Shown piece after piece: positions 10,727-20,138 of a stretch of 64,000 nt of DNA. The notes under the pieces were generated by a model, which was given only the letters and a program-made list of their open reading frames with translations, was not told the DNA's origin and did not search any database. This DNA is from CAWCKS01 sp963763485 (GTDB lineage Bacteria; Pseudomonadota; Alphaproteobacteria; Rhizobiales; Xanthobacteraceae): assembly GCA_963763485.1 (NCBI GenBank), contig CAVXOW010000005.1, positions 558,001-622,000 of the forward strand. Direction: 5' to 3'. The position numbers and the translations under genes are program-made. Numbering within the stretch: the stretch's first letter is position 1; every line of letters starts with the position of its first letter.

Positions 10727-10822
10727 GCGCCGCTCCCTTGCTTTTCGTTGGCAGCAGGATGCGGGGTTTGTCTCACCCGCGCAAGCCTGCCGGGTGGCGA
10801 GCGCATTGCGGTTTCAGCAAGT

Positions 10823-11245
10823 CTATCTTGCCGGCGCGGCAATCTTCTCCTTCCTGCGCTGGCGGATCACGAAATCCGAGCCGCAGGCGAGCCGCGAGGT
10901 CGTCGGTGTCGCTTCATTCAGCACCCGCCAGAACGGCGTGATCTCGCTGAGCTTCGCGCCGCCCTGGTGCGCTTCCCAGGCAGCCTCGGCGACCGTGCGA
11001 AGATGATAGCCCGTGGTGATCGGGCAGGTCACCTCGGCCTTGTATTTTCGCGCAAGCCTTTGGCGCAGCGTCTTCACGTCGATGCTTTGGCCCGCGGGAA
11101 TTGCGCGGATGAAGGCGTCGACGATGCGCGCCGTCGGCACCAGCATGATCTCGCCGGCCTTCATGCCGGCGATGTTGATCGGCGCTGGCTTGACCTCATG
11201 CGGCCGCGGATCGTTGAGACGGTCGGTCCAGCTCTTGTTCGCCAT
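10823..11245 (-). CDS. alkyltransferase-like (MGMT-fold) protein without the acceptor cysteine, tentative
   Basis: This 140-residue protein starts MANKSWTDRL. The layout IPAGQSIDVKTLRQRLARKY, TTGYHLRTVAEAAWEAH and SEITPFWRVL parallels the helix-turn-helix and active-site order of Ogt-type alkyltransferases. TPFWRVL stands where PCHRVL would be, so the acceptor cysteine is absent. Alkyltransferase-like (ATL) proteins, which carry PWHRV, bind alkylated guanine without repairing it. The similarity is by eye and distant. The gene lies 17 nt downstream of an AraC/GyrI regulator gene on the same strand and is probably co-transcribed. Confidence 0.6.
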   Translation of the reverse strand: MANKSWTDRLNDPRPHEVKPAPINIAGMKAGEIMLVPTARIVDAFIRAIPAGQSIDVKTLRQRLARKYKAEVTCPITTGYHLRTVAEAAWEAHQGGAKLSEITPFWRVLNEATPTTSRLACGSDFVIRQRRKEKIAAPAR

Positions 11246-11262
11246 GGATCCTCCGCGCAAGT

Positions 11263-12144
11263 CTAGATCAAGGGCAGGCAAATGTCGGACAGCAGTTCGG
11301 TCGGCGCGGTATCGCGCGGGCTGTTGAGATATTCCTCGAACACCGGTGCGTCCGCGGGCTCGCGTCCCGAGCGCATCAGCCAATCGCCGTAGAGCCACTG
11401 GTAGGCCGCTCGCATGTCGGCGTAGGGGCCCTTGTGGCGCAGCACGGCGTAAGGGCCGGCAGCGATCTCGGTGCGCTGCAGCGGCGCTTCGAGCGCAAAG
11501 TTGCCCGGCAGGATGACGCCGGCGCGCGATTGCAGCTCGGCCTCCGCAACCGAATCCGGATCATCGAAGAACACGCCGACCGAACGCAGCTCGGGCACGA
11601 GCAGGTTGCGCGCGCCAAGCCAGCTATAGAGCGTGTCGAATGCCTTGCCGATCTGCATATAGGAGCCGGTGTGATCGACGCTGACGATCTCCGTGCGCGG
11701 CATGTCCTTGATGACGACGTCGTACATCGCTCGTCTTTCCTTGGCCGGATCTGGTTGAAACTGCGTGTGGCTGCCCTGCTTGCGGTATTGCGCCGGCGGC
11801 ATGCCATAGACTGCGGCAAAGACGCGCGTGAACGAGTGCAGGCTCTTGTAGCCCGACCGTTCTGCGACCTCGGCGATCGGCATTGTGGTCTGCGCGAGGA
11901 AGCCTGCGGCGCGATGTAGCCGCAATCGCTTCACGGTCGCGGCGATGGTCTCGCCGTACATCGCGTGATAGATGCGATGCCAGTGATAGGGCGAGAGACA
12001 CGCGATCTCGGCGAGCCTGTTGAGGTCGATGTCGTCGTCGAGGTGATCGTAAATGTAGGCCGTCACCCGGTTGAACCGGGCTTCGTAGGCGGCGCGGCCG
12101 TTGCTTGCAGGCATGGGTGTCTCAGTCAGTTCACGACGAGACAC
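11263..12144 (-). CDS. AraC-family regulator with C-terminal GyrI-like effector domain
   Basis: This protein is 283-293 residues depending on start (ATG 12144, or ATG 12114 at MPASNG). Two AraC helix-turn-helix motifs lie at the N terminus (LNRLAEIACLSPYHWHRIY and PIAEVAERSGYKSLHSFTRVF, ending GMPPAQYR). A GyrI/SbmC-like small-molecule domain follows from about residue 140 (TEIVSVDHTGSYMQIG...). This is the Rob/SoxS-like architecture that senses drugs or hydrophobic compounds. The next gene, 17 nt downstream, encodes the alkyltransferase-like protein. Confidence 0.9.
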   Translation of the reverse strand: MSRRELTETPMPASNGRAAYEARFNRVTAYIYDHLDDDIDLNRLAEIACLSPYHWHRIYHAMYGETIAATVKRLRLHRAAGFLAQTTMPIAEVAERSGYKSLHSFTRVFAAVYGMPPAQYRKQGSHTQFQPDPAKERRAMYDVVIKDMPRTEIVSVDHTGSYMQIGKAFDTLYSWLGARNLLVPELRSVGVFFDDPDSVAEAELQSRAGVILPGNFALEAPLQRTEIAAGPYAVLRHKGPYADMRAAYQWLYGDWLMRSGREPADAPVFEEYLNSPRDTAPTELLSDICLPLI

Positions 12145-12197
12145 CTAGCATAGTCCGATTTGACCGATCTTGCGGAGTTGATGGCCCCTGACTTGGT

Positions 12198-12318
12198 CAT
12201 CGCCCGGTTTAACCGGGCGATCCAGTACTCCGTGACCTCACAGTGACTCGCCGGCGCTGCAGGTTACTGGATGCCTATGGCGAAGCAATTGCTTCGCCAG
12301 ACTTTCGCGGGGCATGAC
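12198..12318. repeat. palindromic repeat (CATCGCCCGG...GGGGCATGAC type)
   Basis: It starts with the hairpin CGCCCGGTTTAACCGGGCG, continues with GATCCAGTACTCCG and CTGGATGCC half-sites, and ends at a GGGGCATGAC tail, with an inner palindrome GGCGAAGCAATTGCTTCGCC. The same structure recurs at 45064-45168 and 50805-50930, so this is a dispersed family. No coding capacity is seen. Confidence 0.85.
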
Positions 12319-12333
12319 GACACTTGGCGATCC

Positions 12334-13320
12334 TTACTTCGCGCAGTCGACAATCACGGTCCCCATCTTGGTGCCGGCCTCGACCGCAAGATGCGCGTCA
12401 ACGGTCCTGGCGAGCGGAAACTGTGCCGACACGTTGTGGATGCGGCGGCCGCCCGCGAGCCATTCCAGCATGCCCTGCTGGGCCTTGCGTTGCAGCGGCA
12501 TCGGGGTCATCGGCAGCTGCATGCCGTAGATCGTGATGGTCTTGCTGGTCAGCGTTCGCACGTTGATCTGCGGTTCGGGATTGCCGCGCGAGGCGTAGAT
12601 CGCGACCGTCGAGAAGCGCGCCAGGATTTTTTGGGTCACCGGCCAGTTGCCGCCGAAGTCGACATCGACGACGCGATCGACGCCGTGCTTGTCGAAGGCG
12701 AGGATCTTGTCCGCGACGTCCTCGGTCTTGTAATTGACGACAAGATCGGCGCCGGCCTTGTTGGCCTGCTCGGCTTTCTCCGCCGAGCTCACCGTCGCGA
12801 TGACCTTTGCGCCGCCCCACTTGGCGAGCTGCACGCCGTAGTGGCCGACGGCGCCGGCGCCGCCGGTCACCAGCACTGTTTGCCCGGTGACCGGGCCGGC
12901 GTGGAACAGGCAGACCCAGGCGGTCATGCCGGGCACGCCGAGCGTCGCGCCCTCGGCGAACGACATGTTGTCGGGCAAAGGCTGCACCAGCGTCTCGTCG
13001 AGCGCGATGTATTGGGCGGCGGTGCCGAACGCGCGGCCGTTGCGCTGGCCATTATAGAGCCATACGCGCTGCCCTTCCCTGAAGCGGGTCACACCCTTGC
13101 CGACCTGGTCGATCACGCCGGCGCCATCGGAGTTGGCGATCACCCGCGGATATTCCATCGGCCCCGCGCCGCCGCCGCGGCGGTAGGTGTCGGACGGATT
13201 GGTGCCGGAGGCTTCGAGCTTGACGCGGACTTCGCCGGCGCCGGCGTTTGGTGTCGGCACTTCGCCAAACACCATGACTTCTTTCGCCGGCCCCTGCTTG
13301 TCGTACCAGACTGCTTTCAT
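12334..13320 (-). CDS. NADPH:quinone reductase-like MDR oxidoreductase
   Basis: This 328-residue enzyme of the medium-chain dehydrogenase/reductase superfamily has an N-terminal GroES-like domain. Its Rossmann domain carries VLVTGGAGAVGHYGVQLAKWGGA (nucleotide binding, near residue 150). The structural-zinc cysteine cluster of alcohol dehydrogenases is absent, as in zeta-crystallin-like quinone reductases. It would transfer electrons from NADPH to quinones or enones in the cytosol. It is followed, upstream on the same strand, by an SDR gene with a 39-nt gap, so the two may be co-transcribed. Confidence 0.9.
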   Translation of the reverse strand: MKAVWYDKQGPAKEVMVFGEVPTPNAGAGEVRVKLEASGTNPSDTYRRGGGAGPMEYPRVIANSDGAGVIDQVGKGVTRFREGQRVWLYNGQRNGRAFGTAAQYIALDETLVQPLPDNMSFAEGATLGVPGMTAWVCLFHAGPVTGQTVLVTGGAGAVGHYGVQLAKWGGAKVIATVSSAEKAEQANKAGADLVVNYKTEDVADKILAFDKHGVDRVVDVDFGGNWPVTQKILARFSTVAIYASRGNPEPQINVRTLTSKTITIYGMQLPMTPMPLQRKAQQGMLEWLAGGRRIHNVSAQFPLARTVDAHLAVEAGTKMGTVIVDCAK

Positions 13321-13359
13321 CGAATTCTCTCGCTGTTCTTGTTCTTCGAGATCAAAAAA

Positions 13360-14139
13360 TCACATCGTGCCGCGGAACGCACCGCCGTCGAGCAAGATGT
13401 TTTGTCCTGTCATGAAGCCGGCGTGCACGCTGCAGAGGAAGGCGCAAGCCGCGCCGAACTCGGCAGGGTCGCCGATCCGGCCGGCCGGATTTTCCTTGGA
13501 GCGTTGCGCCACCACGTCATCGGCCGAAATATTTCTTGCCTTGGCCTCCGCCTGCGCTGTGGAGCGGATGCGGTCGGTCAGGAACGGGCCGGGCAGGAGA
13601 TTGTTGATGGTGACGCCATTGGCGATGGTCTTGCGCGACAGGCCCGCAACGAAGCCGGTGAGGCCGGCGCGGGCGCCGTTGGACAGGCCGAGGATGTCGA
13701 TCGGCGAGCGCACCGCGGCCGAGGTGATATTGACGATGCGGCCCCACTTGCGCGCCATCATGCCGTCGACCGTCGCCTTGATCAGCTCGATCGGGGTCAG
13801 CATGTTGGCGTCGAGGGCCTTGATCCAGTCGTCGCGGGTCCAGTTGCGGAAATCGCCGGGCGGCGGGCCGCCCGCATTGTTGATCAGAATATCGGGGTTG
13901 GGGCAGGCCTTCAGCGCCGCCTCGCGTCCCGCCGGTGTGGTGATGTCGGTCGCGATCGCAGTGACGTTGACCTTGTGCTTGGCGCGAATTTCGGACGCCG
14001 TCTTCTCCAGCGCCTCGGCGCCGCGCGCCACAAGCACGAGGTCGACGCCATCGGCGGCGAGGAATTCGGCGCAGGCCTTGCCCAGCCCCTTGCTCGATGC
14101 GCAGACGATCGCCTTCCTGCCTCGAATGCCCAGATCCAT
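13360..14139 (-). CDS. SDR-family oxidoreductase
   Basis: This 259-residue short-chain dehydrogenase has an atypical glycine motif (VCASSKGLGKACAEFL, near residues 12-27) and NNAGG at about 87. A catalytic Ser region (NITSAAVRSP, near 136) follows. The usual YxxxK is replaced by LSNGARAGL, as in the 3-oxoacyl-ACP reductase-like subgroup that lacks the tyrosine. It probably binds NADP(H), but the reaction is uncertain. The start at 14139 (MDLGIRGRKA) is the family-typical one; longer upstream frames are not conserved in character. Confidence 0.88.
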   Translation of the reverse strand: MDLGIRGRKAIVCASSKGLGKACAEFLAADGVDLVLVARGAEALEKTASEIRAKHKVNVTAIATDITTPAGREAALKACPNPDILINNAGGPPPGDFRNWTRDDWIKALDANMLTPIELIKATVDGMMARKWGRIVNITSAAVRSPIDILGLSNGARAGLTGFVAGLSRKTIANGVTINNLLPGPFLTDRIRSTAQAEAKARNISADDVVAQRSKENPAGRIGDPAEFGAACAFLCSVHAGFMTGQNILLDGGAFRGTM

Positions 14140-14297
14140 CGCCTCGCTCCCGGATTGTTGTTTTTCGTCTGAAAAGAGGGCGGACTGTAGCCAAGCTTTT
14201 GGGGGTTGCGAAGTGGCATTTGCTCGATGCAGGACTGTCGCAGCGGCGCGCACTTGCTAGACTGGCGTGGGGTCCAGGAGAGCGATAGAGACTTGAG

Positions 14298-15059
14298 ATG
14301 AGCGATTTGTTTAACCTGTCGGGCGAGGTCGTTTTTGTTACGGGAGCCTCGCAGGGCCTGGGGCGCCAGTTTGCGCGCGTGCTCGCGGCCCGCGGCGCCG
14401 CGGTTGCGCTTGGCGCGCGGCAGACCGCGAAGCTCGAGACCCTGGCGAAGGAAATCGTTGCGGCCGGAGGCCGCGCGGCCGCGGTCGCGATGGATGTGAC
14501 AAGCCAGCCGTCGATCAAGTCAGCGCTCGATCAAGCCGAAGCCGCGCTCGGGCCGGTGACGGTGCTCATCAACAACGCCGGTGTGCAGCGCGAGCGCGCC
14601 GCGGTTGATCTTGCGGAGGCGGACTGGGACGCAGTGATCGACACCAACCTGAAAGGCGCGTTCTCCTGCGCCACCGAGATGGCGCGCCGCATGATTGCGC
14701 GCCAGCAGGGCGGCAACATCATCAACATCGCCTCCGTGCTCGGCCTCGGTGTCATGGGGCACCTGTCGCCCTACAACGCCTCGAAGGGCGGGCTCATTCA
14801 ACTGACGAAATCGTTCGCGCTGGAATGGGCCTCGAAGAACATCCGCGTCAACGCGCTGGCGCCGGGCTATATCGACACCGAGTTCAACCATGAATTCTGG
14901 GCAACGCCGGCCGGCGAACGCCTGATCAAGCGCATTCCGCAACGCCGGCTCGGCGCAGAAGCGGACCTCGATGGCGCCATCGTGTTCCTCGCGTCACAAG
15001 CCTCGCGCTATATGACGGGCGCCGTGCTGACGGTCGATGGTGGCTTCCTGCTGACGTGA
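14298..15059 (+). CDS. SDR-family oxidoreductase
   Basis: This 253-residue classical short-chain dehydrogenase has TGASQGLGRQFA (dinucleotide binding, residues 16-27), NNAG near 93, and the catalytic Ser in NIASVLGLG. The YNASKGG motif supplies Tyr and Lys near residues 158-162. A typical C-terminal LTVDGGFLLT closes it. It likely reduces or oxidises a 3-oxo/3-hydroxy compound using NAD(P). It is divergently placed relative to the SDR at 13360-14139 across a 158-nt promoter region. Confidence 0.92.
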   Translation: MSDLFNLSGEVVFVTGASQGLGRQFARVLAARGAAVALGARQTAKLETLAKEIVAAGGRAAAVAMDVTSQPSIKSALDQAEAALGPVTVLINNAGVQRERAAVDLAEADWDAVIDTNLKGAFSCATEMARRMIARQQGGNIINIASVLGLGVMGHLSPYNASKGGLIQLTKSFALEWASKNIRVNALAPGYIDTEFNHEFWATPAGERLIKRIPQRRLGAEADLDGAIVFLASQASRYMTGAVLTVDGGFLLT

Positions 15060-15063
15060 GGTC

Positions 15064-15165
15064 TCAATGCACGTAGATCAGAATTGCGGTGATCATGGCG
15101 AGAGCAGCCATCGCGCCGAAGCGCGCAAGGTGGCGCTCTGCCGCTTCTTTCGCGGCAACTTTCAT
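15064..15165 (-). CDS. small single-span membrane protein, predicted
   Basis: This 33-codon frame begins MKVAAKEAAERHLARFG and continues with one hydrophobic helix of about 15 residues (AMAALAMITAILIYV). It is preceded on the minus strand by a purine-rich CTTGGGGGGAACG at Shine-Dalgarno distance. It lies directly after the stop codon of the plus-strand SDR gene, in a convergent arrangement. The amphipathic basic head and single transmembrane helix are typical of small bacterial membrane proteins. No family is recognised, so it may not be real. Confidence 0.45.
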   Translation of the reverse strand: MKVAAKEAAERHLARFGAMAALAMITAILIYVH

Positions 15166-15390
15166 CGTTCCCCCCAAGACCCGGGCCGCTAACGCGGGCA
15201 TGACTCAACGCTGCCCGCGAAGGCCGGTAGCTCGGCACTTTTACGCATATACCCCGCGTTCGCATTCAACCCGCGCATCTTGCGACGCACGATAGCGAGT
15301 CCCCACTCTGCGACCGCGAATCAAGGATGTCAGTTCAATGCGGCGGCAGTTTGATAAACGATGCCGCTCCGCTGCCGTAATTTTTTCAGC

Positions 15391-15501
15391 GTCATTGCGA
15401 GGCGCGCAGCGCTACCAGCTCCCTTTTGCAGCCTTGGATTGCTTCGCGGAGTTTATCAACGGGGCCGGCCTTCGGCCGGCCCCGTTGGCTCGCAATGATG
15501 A
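15391..15501. repeat. palindromic repeat (GTCATTGCGAG...CTCGCAATGAT)
   Basis: Outer arms GTCATTGCGAG and GCTCGCAATGAT bracket an inner hairpin GGGGCCGGCCTTCGGCCGGCCCC near 15460-15483. There is no T-run, so it is not a canonical terminator. It lies between the small membrane ORF and the 3' end of the GMC oxidoreductase gene. Confidence 0.7.
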
Positions 15502-15509
15502 GAAACCAA

Positions 15510-17115
15510 TCAGGCAACGCGCATCTCGCCTTGATCATGTCAGCGCACTTCTCGCCGATCATGATCGACGGCGCATTGGTGTTGCCGCCAATCAAGCGTC
15601 GGCATGATCGAGGCGTCGGCCACGCGCAGGCCCTGCACGCCGTGGACCTTGAGCTTGGGGTCGACCACGGCCATCGCATCATTGACGCCCATCTTGCAGG
15701 TGCCGACCGGATGATAGACCGTGTCGACGCGGTGGCGCAGCACGTTGCGGATGTCGTCGTCGGTGCGGACGTCCTTCGTGAAGTGGTCGGTCTTCTGCAA
15801 GGCGCGGATTGCCGGCGTCTCCATCAGGCGACGCGTCATCTTGAAGCCCGCGACCATGGCCTCGAGGTCGTCCGGCTCGCCGAGGAAATTCGGATCGATG
15901 GCCGGCGGCTTGGTTGGATCGGCGCTGTCGAGCCAGACGCTGCCGCGGCTCTTCGGCCGGAGCAGGCAGACGTGGCAGGAGAAGCCGGTGCCCCAGCGCG
16001 GCTTGCGGCCGTGGTCCTCGACCATCGCCATGCAGAAGTGCAGCTGGATGTCGGGCACCGCGAGGTCGGCCCGCGTCTTCAGGAAGCCGCCGCATTCGGC
16101 AACGTTCGAGGTCATCGGCCCGCGCCGCTCGCGGCGATATTGCGCGATGCCCTTGAAGATCCGCGCGATGCCGCCGAACGATAGTCCTGCGAAATTAGGC
16201 GAATCCGACGTGAAGCCGAACACGAAGTCGGGATGATCCTGCAGGTTCTTGCCGACACCCGGCAGATTGTGCACCGAGGCGATACCGAGCTTCTGCAGCT
16301 CGGCGGCGTCGCCGATACCGGACAGCAACATCAGCTGCGGCGACTGAAACGCGCCGGAGCTCAGGATCACCTCGCGCCGCGCGCGGAGCTGCTTTGTCTC
16401 GTTGCCTTGCGTGTATTCGACGCCCACCGCGCGTTTGCCGTCGAACAGGATGCGGGTCGCGTAGGCTGCCGTCTTGACCTGCAGGTTCGACCGCTTGTCC
16501 ATCACCGGATGGATGTAGCCGCGTGCGGCGCTCCAGCGTTCGCCGTTCTGCTGCGTCACCTGGTAGATGCCGAGCCCTTCCTGCTCGGCGCCATTAAAAT
16601 CGTCGCGGATCGGCAGCTGCAATTCGCGCGCGCCCTGCAGGAACACCTGCTGCACGGGATTGTCGGACTGCAGCTTTGTGACGTTCAAGCGGCCCGCCCT
16701 TGCCGTGGTAGTCGCCGTCGAACTCGGTGTTGTTCTCCGACTTCTTGAAGTAGGGCAGCACGTCGGCATAGCCCCAGCCGGTATTACCGAGCGAGGCCCA
16801 GTGGTCGTAGTCCCACTTGTGGCCGCGGATATAGACCATGGCGTTGATCGCCGACGATCCGCCGAGCCCCTTGCCGCGCGGCTGATAGCCGATGCGGCCG
16901 TTCAGGCCTTTCTGCGGCACGGTGTCGAACGCCCAGTTGTTCACCTTGCCGCCGACCATCAGGATGATCGCGCCCGGCGTCGTCACCACCCAGTTGTCGT
17001 TTTTCGCGCCGGCCTCGACCAGCGCCACGCTCGTTGCGGGATCCTCGCTGAGGCGGCTCGCCACCGCGCAGCCGCCCGAGCCGCCGCCGACGACGATGAA
17101 ATCGACCTCATCCAT
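15510..17115 (-). pseudogene. GMC-family oxidoreductase (choline dehydrogenase-like), frameshifted
   Basis: Joined across frames this is a full-length FAD-dependent GMC oxidoreductase of about 534 residues. It has the N-terminal FAD motif VGGGSGGCAVASRL, then GGSSAINAMVYIRG, the second signature GAFQSPQLMLLSGIG, and YHPVGTCKMG with the active-site His near the C terminus. Three single-base frameshifts break it. Near 16690 and near 15598 CTTG stands where CTG is expected. Near 15525, close to the end, one base is missing before the expected GEKCADMIKAEMRVA stop. Everything between the breaks is well conserved. Such enzymes oxidise alcohols; the substrate is unknown. It lies next to an aldehyde dehydrogenase gene, which fits an alcohol-to-acid pathway. 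Confidence 0.88.
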
Positions 17116-17158
17116 GATGTGTCTCCTCGCTAAATCAGTGGGCGATTGTTCTTGATAT

Positions 17159-18592
17159 TCACGACAGGAAGCGCAGCAGCTTCTCCAGTCGCGCGATCTT
17201 TGCGCCGTACGGCGGATAGAGATCGCTCAGGCGATTGAACTTCGACCGATAGAACACCGGCTTCAGCTTGCTGAAGGTGTCAAACCCCCACTTGCCGTGA
17301 TAGCTGCCGGTGCCCGAGGGGCCGACGCCGCCCATCGGCTGGTTCGACTGCACGAAGTGGAACAGGCAATCATTGACGGTGACGCCGCCCGAGACGGTGC
17401 GCGACAGGACCTCGTCGCGCGCGACCTCGTCCTTGCCGAACCAGTAGAGCGCGAGCGGCCGGTCGTGGGCGTTGATGTAGTTGATCGCCTCACCAGCCAA
17501 ATCGCAGGTCATGATCGGCAGCACGGGTCCGAAAATTTCTTCCTGCATCAGCTTCATCTGCGGCGTCGCGCCGGTCACGATGGTCGGCGGAAATTTTCGC
17601 GCTGCTTTCCAGGCGCCGTCGGCCGGATTGCCTGACTGGATCACGGTGCCGCCCTGGGCGCGGGCGTCGTCGACCAGGCCTTGCAGGCGCGCATAATGCT
17701 TGTCCGAGATGATCGAGGTGTAGTCCTTGTTGGCCGGGCTCGCGCCGTACATGCGTTCGATCGAGGCGCGCAGGCGCGCGGCGAAATCGGTGACCGAAGC
17801 GCTTGGCACCAGCGCATAGTCGGGCGCGATGCAGGTCTGGCCGGCATTGAGCAGCTTGCCATAGGCGATGCGCTCGGCGGCAACGCCGATATCGGCGGAG
17901 CGGTCGACGATCGCCGGCGACTTGCCGCCAAGTTCGAGCGTGACCGGGGTTAAGTTGCGGCCCGCGGCCGCCGCGACCAGGCGGCCGATGCGAGTCGAGC
18001 CGGTGAAGATCAGGTGATCGAATGGCAGCGAAGCAAAGCTTTCCGCGATCGAGCCGTCGATGTCGGTGACGAAGAATTCCGAGGCCTCGAACTTCGCCGC
18101 GATCACCTCTTTCAGCAGCGCGGAGAAGCGCGGCGTCAATTCACTCGGCTTGATCATGATGCGATTGCCGGCGGCGAGCGCCGCGACCGCCGGCGCCAGC
18201 GTCAGCTGCAGCGGATAGTTCCACGGCGCGATGATGCCGACCACGCCGAGTGGCTGCGGCAGCAACCTGTTCTTGCCCGGCAGGAACTGCAGCTCCGTCG
18301 GCACGCGCTGCGGCGCCATCCATTTGCGCAGATGTTGCGAGGCGTGCTTGATCTCGCCGAGCACGAACAGCGTCTCGGCGATCAGGGTTTCGGTCGGCGA
18401 GCGCGCGCCAAAGTCGGCGGAGATGGCTCGCTCGAAATGCTGCTCGCTGCCTTTCAGGATCGCGCGCAGCCGCGTCAGGCGGTCGAGCCGCTCCTGCAGT
18501 GTCGGCGCCGGTTCCTGGCGCGACCGCTCGACCGCGCGATGGAACACGCCCTCCATCACCTGGATGCCTGCGGCTCGCGCAACCTCGTTCAT
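17159..18592 (-). CDS. calB: coniferyl aldehyde dehydrogenase
   Basis: This 477-residue NAD(P)-dependent aldehyde dehydrogenase is of the coniferyl aldehyde type. PWNYPLQLTLAPAVAALAAGN precedes the cofactor site, FTGSTRIGRLV follows, and the catalytic Glu is in LELGGKSPAIV. The catalytic Cys is in NAGQTCIAPDY, near residue 250. The C-terminal region VNDCLFHFVQ..MGGVGPSGTGSYHGKWGFDTF is characteristic of this subfamily. It would oxidise coniferaldehyde-like aromatic or fatty aldehydes. It ends 43 nt upstream of the GMC oxidoreductase start, so both may be one transcript. The symbol calB is by subfamily resemblance. Confidence 0.85.
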   Translation of the reverse strand: MNEVARAAGIQVMEGVFHRAVERSRQEPAPTLQERLDRLTRLRAILKGSEQHFERAISADFGARSPTETLIAETLFVLGEIKHASQHLRKWMAPQRVPTELQFLPGKNRLLPQPLGVVGIIAPWNYPLQLTLAPAVAALAAGNRIMIKPSELTPRFSALLKEVIAAKFEASEFFVTDIDGSIAESFASLPFDHLIFTGSTRIGRLVAAAAGRNLTPVTLELGGKSPAIVDRSADIGVAAERIAYGKLLNAGQTCIAPDYALVPSASVTDFAARLRASIERMYGASPANKDYTSIISDKHYARLQGLVDDARAQGGTVIQSGNPADGAWKAARKFPPTIVTGATPQMKLMQEEIFGPVLPIMTCDLAGEAINYINAHDRPLALYWFGKDEVARDEVLSRTVSGGVTVNDCLFHFVQSNQPMGGVGPSGTGSYHGKWGFDTFSKLKPVFYRSKFNRLSDLYPPYGAKIARLEKLLRFLS

Positions 18593-18776
18593 GACGTCCC
18601 CCGGAGCTTCGAACTTTTACGAAAAGCCCGCTTATCTCGTTGGCGGGAGACTATCCCACGGTCGGCGCCCTTTGCTGTCGCAAAAACATCAAAAAGAAGG
18701 GTCCGAGGCCTTTCCAAAGGGGGGTACGGTTGCTAAGTACGCGGCGCGTCGTGAGCGTTGCCTCGCGAAGATTTGG

Positions 18777-18853
<77 letters not shown>

Positions 18854-19201
18854 AATCGTCATTCTTATCAAGAGCTTAGAGAGCGCAGGCGAAGCGCGCC
18901 GGTTTTGGGGCGCGGACAACTTCCGTCGGTTGAACGGGTTGGCGCCGGGGTGCTCGAATTACGGCTAGCGCTTCAGCCATCTTGATCTTGAGGTTCACGC
19001 GACGATCGCTCGGAGTGTCGGTACACCGAGCGCGCCTTCGCTGATCAATCTGGGCTGAGCTCTTCGAGATGACGCGGAGGCTTTGACGCGCGGCTCGCAT
19101 AGTTGAACCTCAACATCATGATCGGCTTGCCGCACTGGCACACCAACTACGGTCGTGGATGACCTCGGTCGTTCGATGCTCATAGTCGCCAACAAACGCA
19201 G
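18854..19201. other. intergenic region without recognisable content
   Basis: About 350 nt between the initiator tRNA and a small secreted-protein gene. No open frame with a plausible start, no strong hairpin with a T-run and no repeat of the window's dispersed families was seen. Confidence 0.5.
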
Positions 19202-19438
19202 CTACTTCTTTTCAAGCCCTTTGATAGTCTTATGACCGGCCCAGACACCCGTTTGCATGCAGCTGCTGTAGAGCTCCCTACATGCCACTGTCGGATCTTT
19301 TGGAACCTGCCTTCCGCGCGGGACGTCGTACATCCTCATGCAGGCGTTGAGCACGTCGGTGCAGCTCCGCGCGTCAGCAATGGACGCTGACAGGACGGAC
19401 AACAAAATTGCAGATCCAAGCAAGGCGATCTTCGTCAT
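19202..19438 (-). CDS. small secreted four-cysteine protein, unknown function
   Basis: This 78-residue protein has an N-terminal Sec signal (hydrophobic core LLGSAILLSVLSASIADA, cleavage near residue 23). The short basic mature part carries four cysteines in the order SCTDVLNACM and ACRELYSSC, that is two CxnC pairs, likely forming disulfides in the periplasm. It has its own isolated position, flanked by empty intergenic DNA. Family not recognised. Confidence 0.65.
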   Translation of the reverse strand: MTKIALLGSAILLSVLSASIADARSCTDVLNACMRMYDVPRGRQVPKDPTVACRELYSSCMQTGVWAGHKTIKGLEKK

Positions 19439-20138
19439 CAGGCAATCTCCATGTCAGCCAGTGGCGTTCACCGTGTACCCAGGCGGCCCAAGAAGAACCT
19501 GCTTGCGGCGCGCATAGCTGGGTTACCATGCTTGCGATCAATCCGGCGCAGGACCGGAAAAAAAGGTTTTCGATTTTTGCGAAATTCACTGCCTGTCTAG
19601 AGGACGGTCGTCCCCGCGGAATGCTGCTGGAGATTGACCCACCTCCATGGGGGCCGTCAGTTCATTGCCGATCAGGGACTTGAGCTCGCGATCGCGCGCA
19701 AGAGTTGACGAGCCCGGGCTTGCTTGGTGGTTACTGCAACTGCGACCCCCGGTCACGTGTTCGCCGGTGTGTTCGGCTCCGTCGCGCACGTCTACAATCT
19801 CATCCGTTGGCGCTCGACGGTCGCACCGAACCGCCGCAACCCATGCCGCCAGAGAATCAGTTGATCGACCCGACCGATTTTCGAGCAACGCCCAGGCCGC
19901 GGGGGAAAGTCGTGCGGCGAGCCGTCAGGCCGCTCATCGAGACCTAAGTAAAAGTCGAGCAGAGCATCGAGCTTGCCCGCTCTTCCACGGCAACCGCCTA
20001 GATTTCTTGGGGCTCGAGGCGTTTGCGCGACGTCCAACTGCTCTTGCGTCATGCAGCGTCACATGTTGTCCGGGCCGGCCGAGTTTCGTAAAGTCGGCCA
20101 TCCAATCTCCAAGCAACAAATCCCAAGGAGAGCGAACC
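19439..20138. other. 700-nt intergenic region without a supported gene
   Basis: Several overlapping open frames exist on both strands, but none has domain-like sequence, a good start or the codon pattern of its neighbours. The last 20 nt carry the CCCAAGGAGAGCG ribosome-binding site of the acyl-CoA dehydrogenase gene. Nothing else recognised. Confidence 0.5.

Noticed and set aside
12271..14172. A 633-codon plus-strand frame
   Set aside because: It is antisense to the quinone reductase and SDR genes on the minus strand, both with intact active-site motifs, and shows no domains of its own.
15458..15487. Very strong hairpin as a terminator of the SDR gene
   Set aside because: No T-run follows on either strand, it lies 400 nt after the SDR stop, and its flanks belong to a dispersed palindromic repeat.
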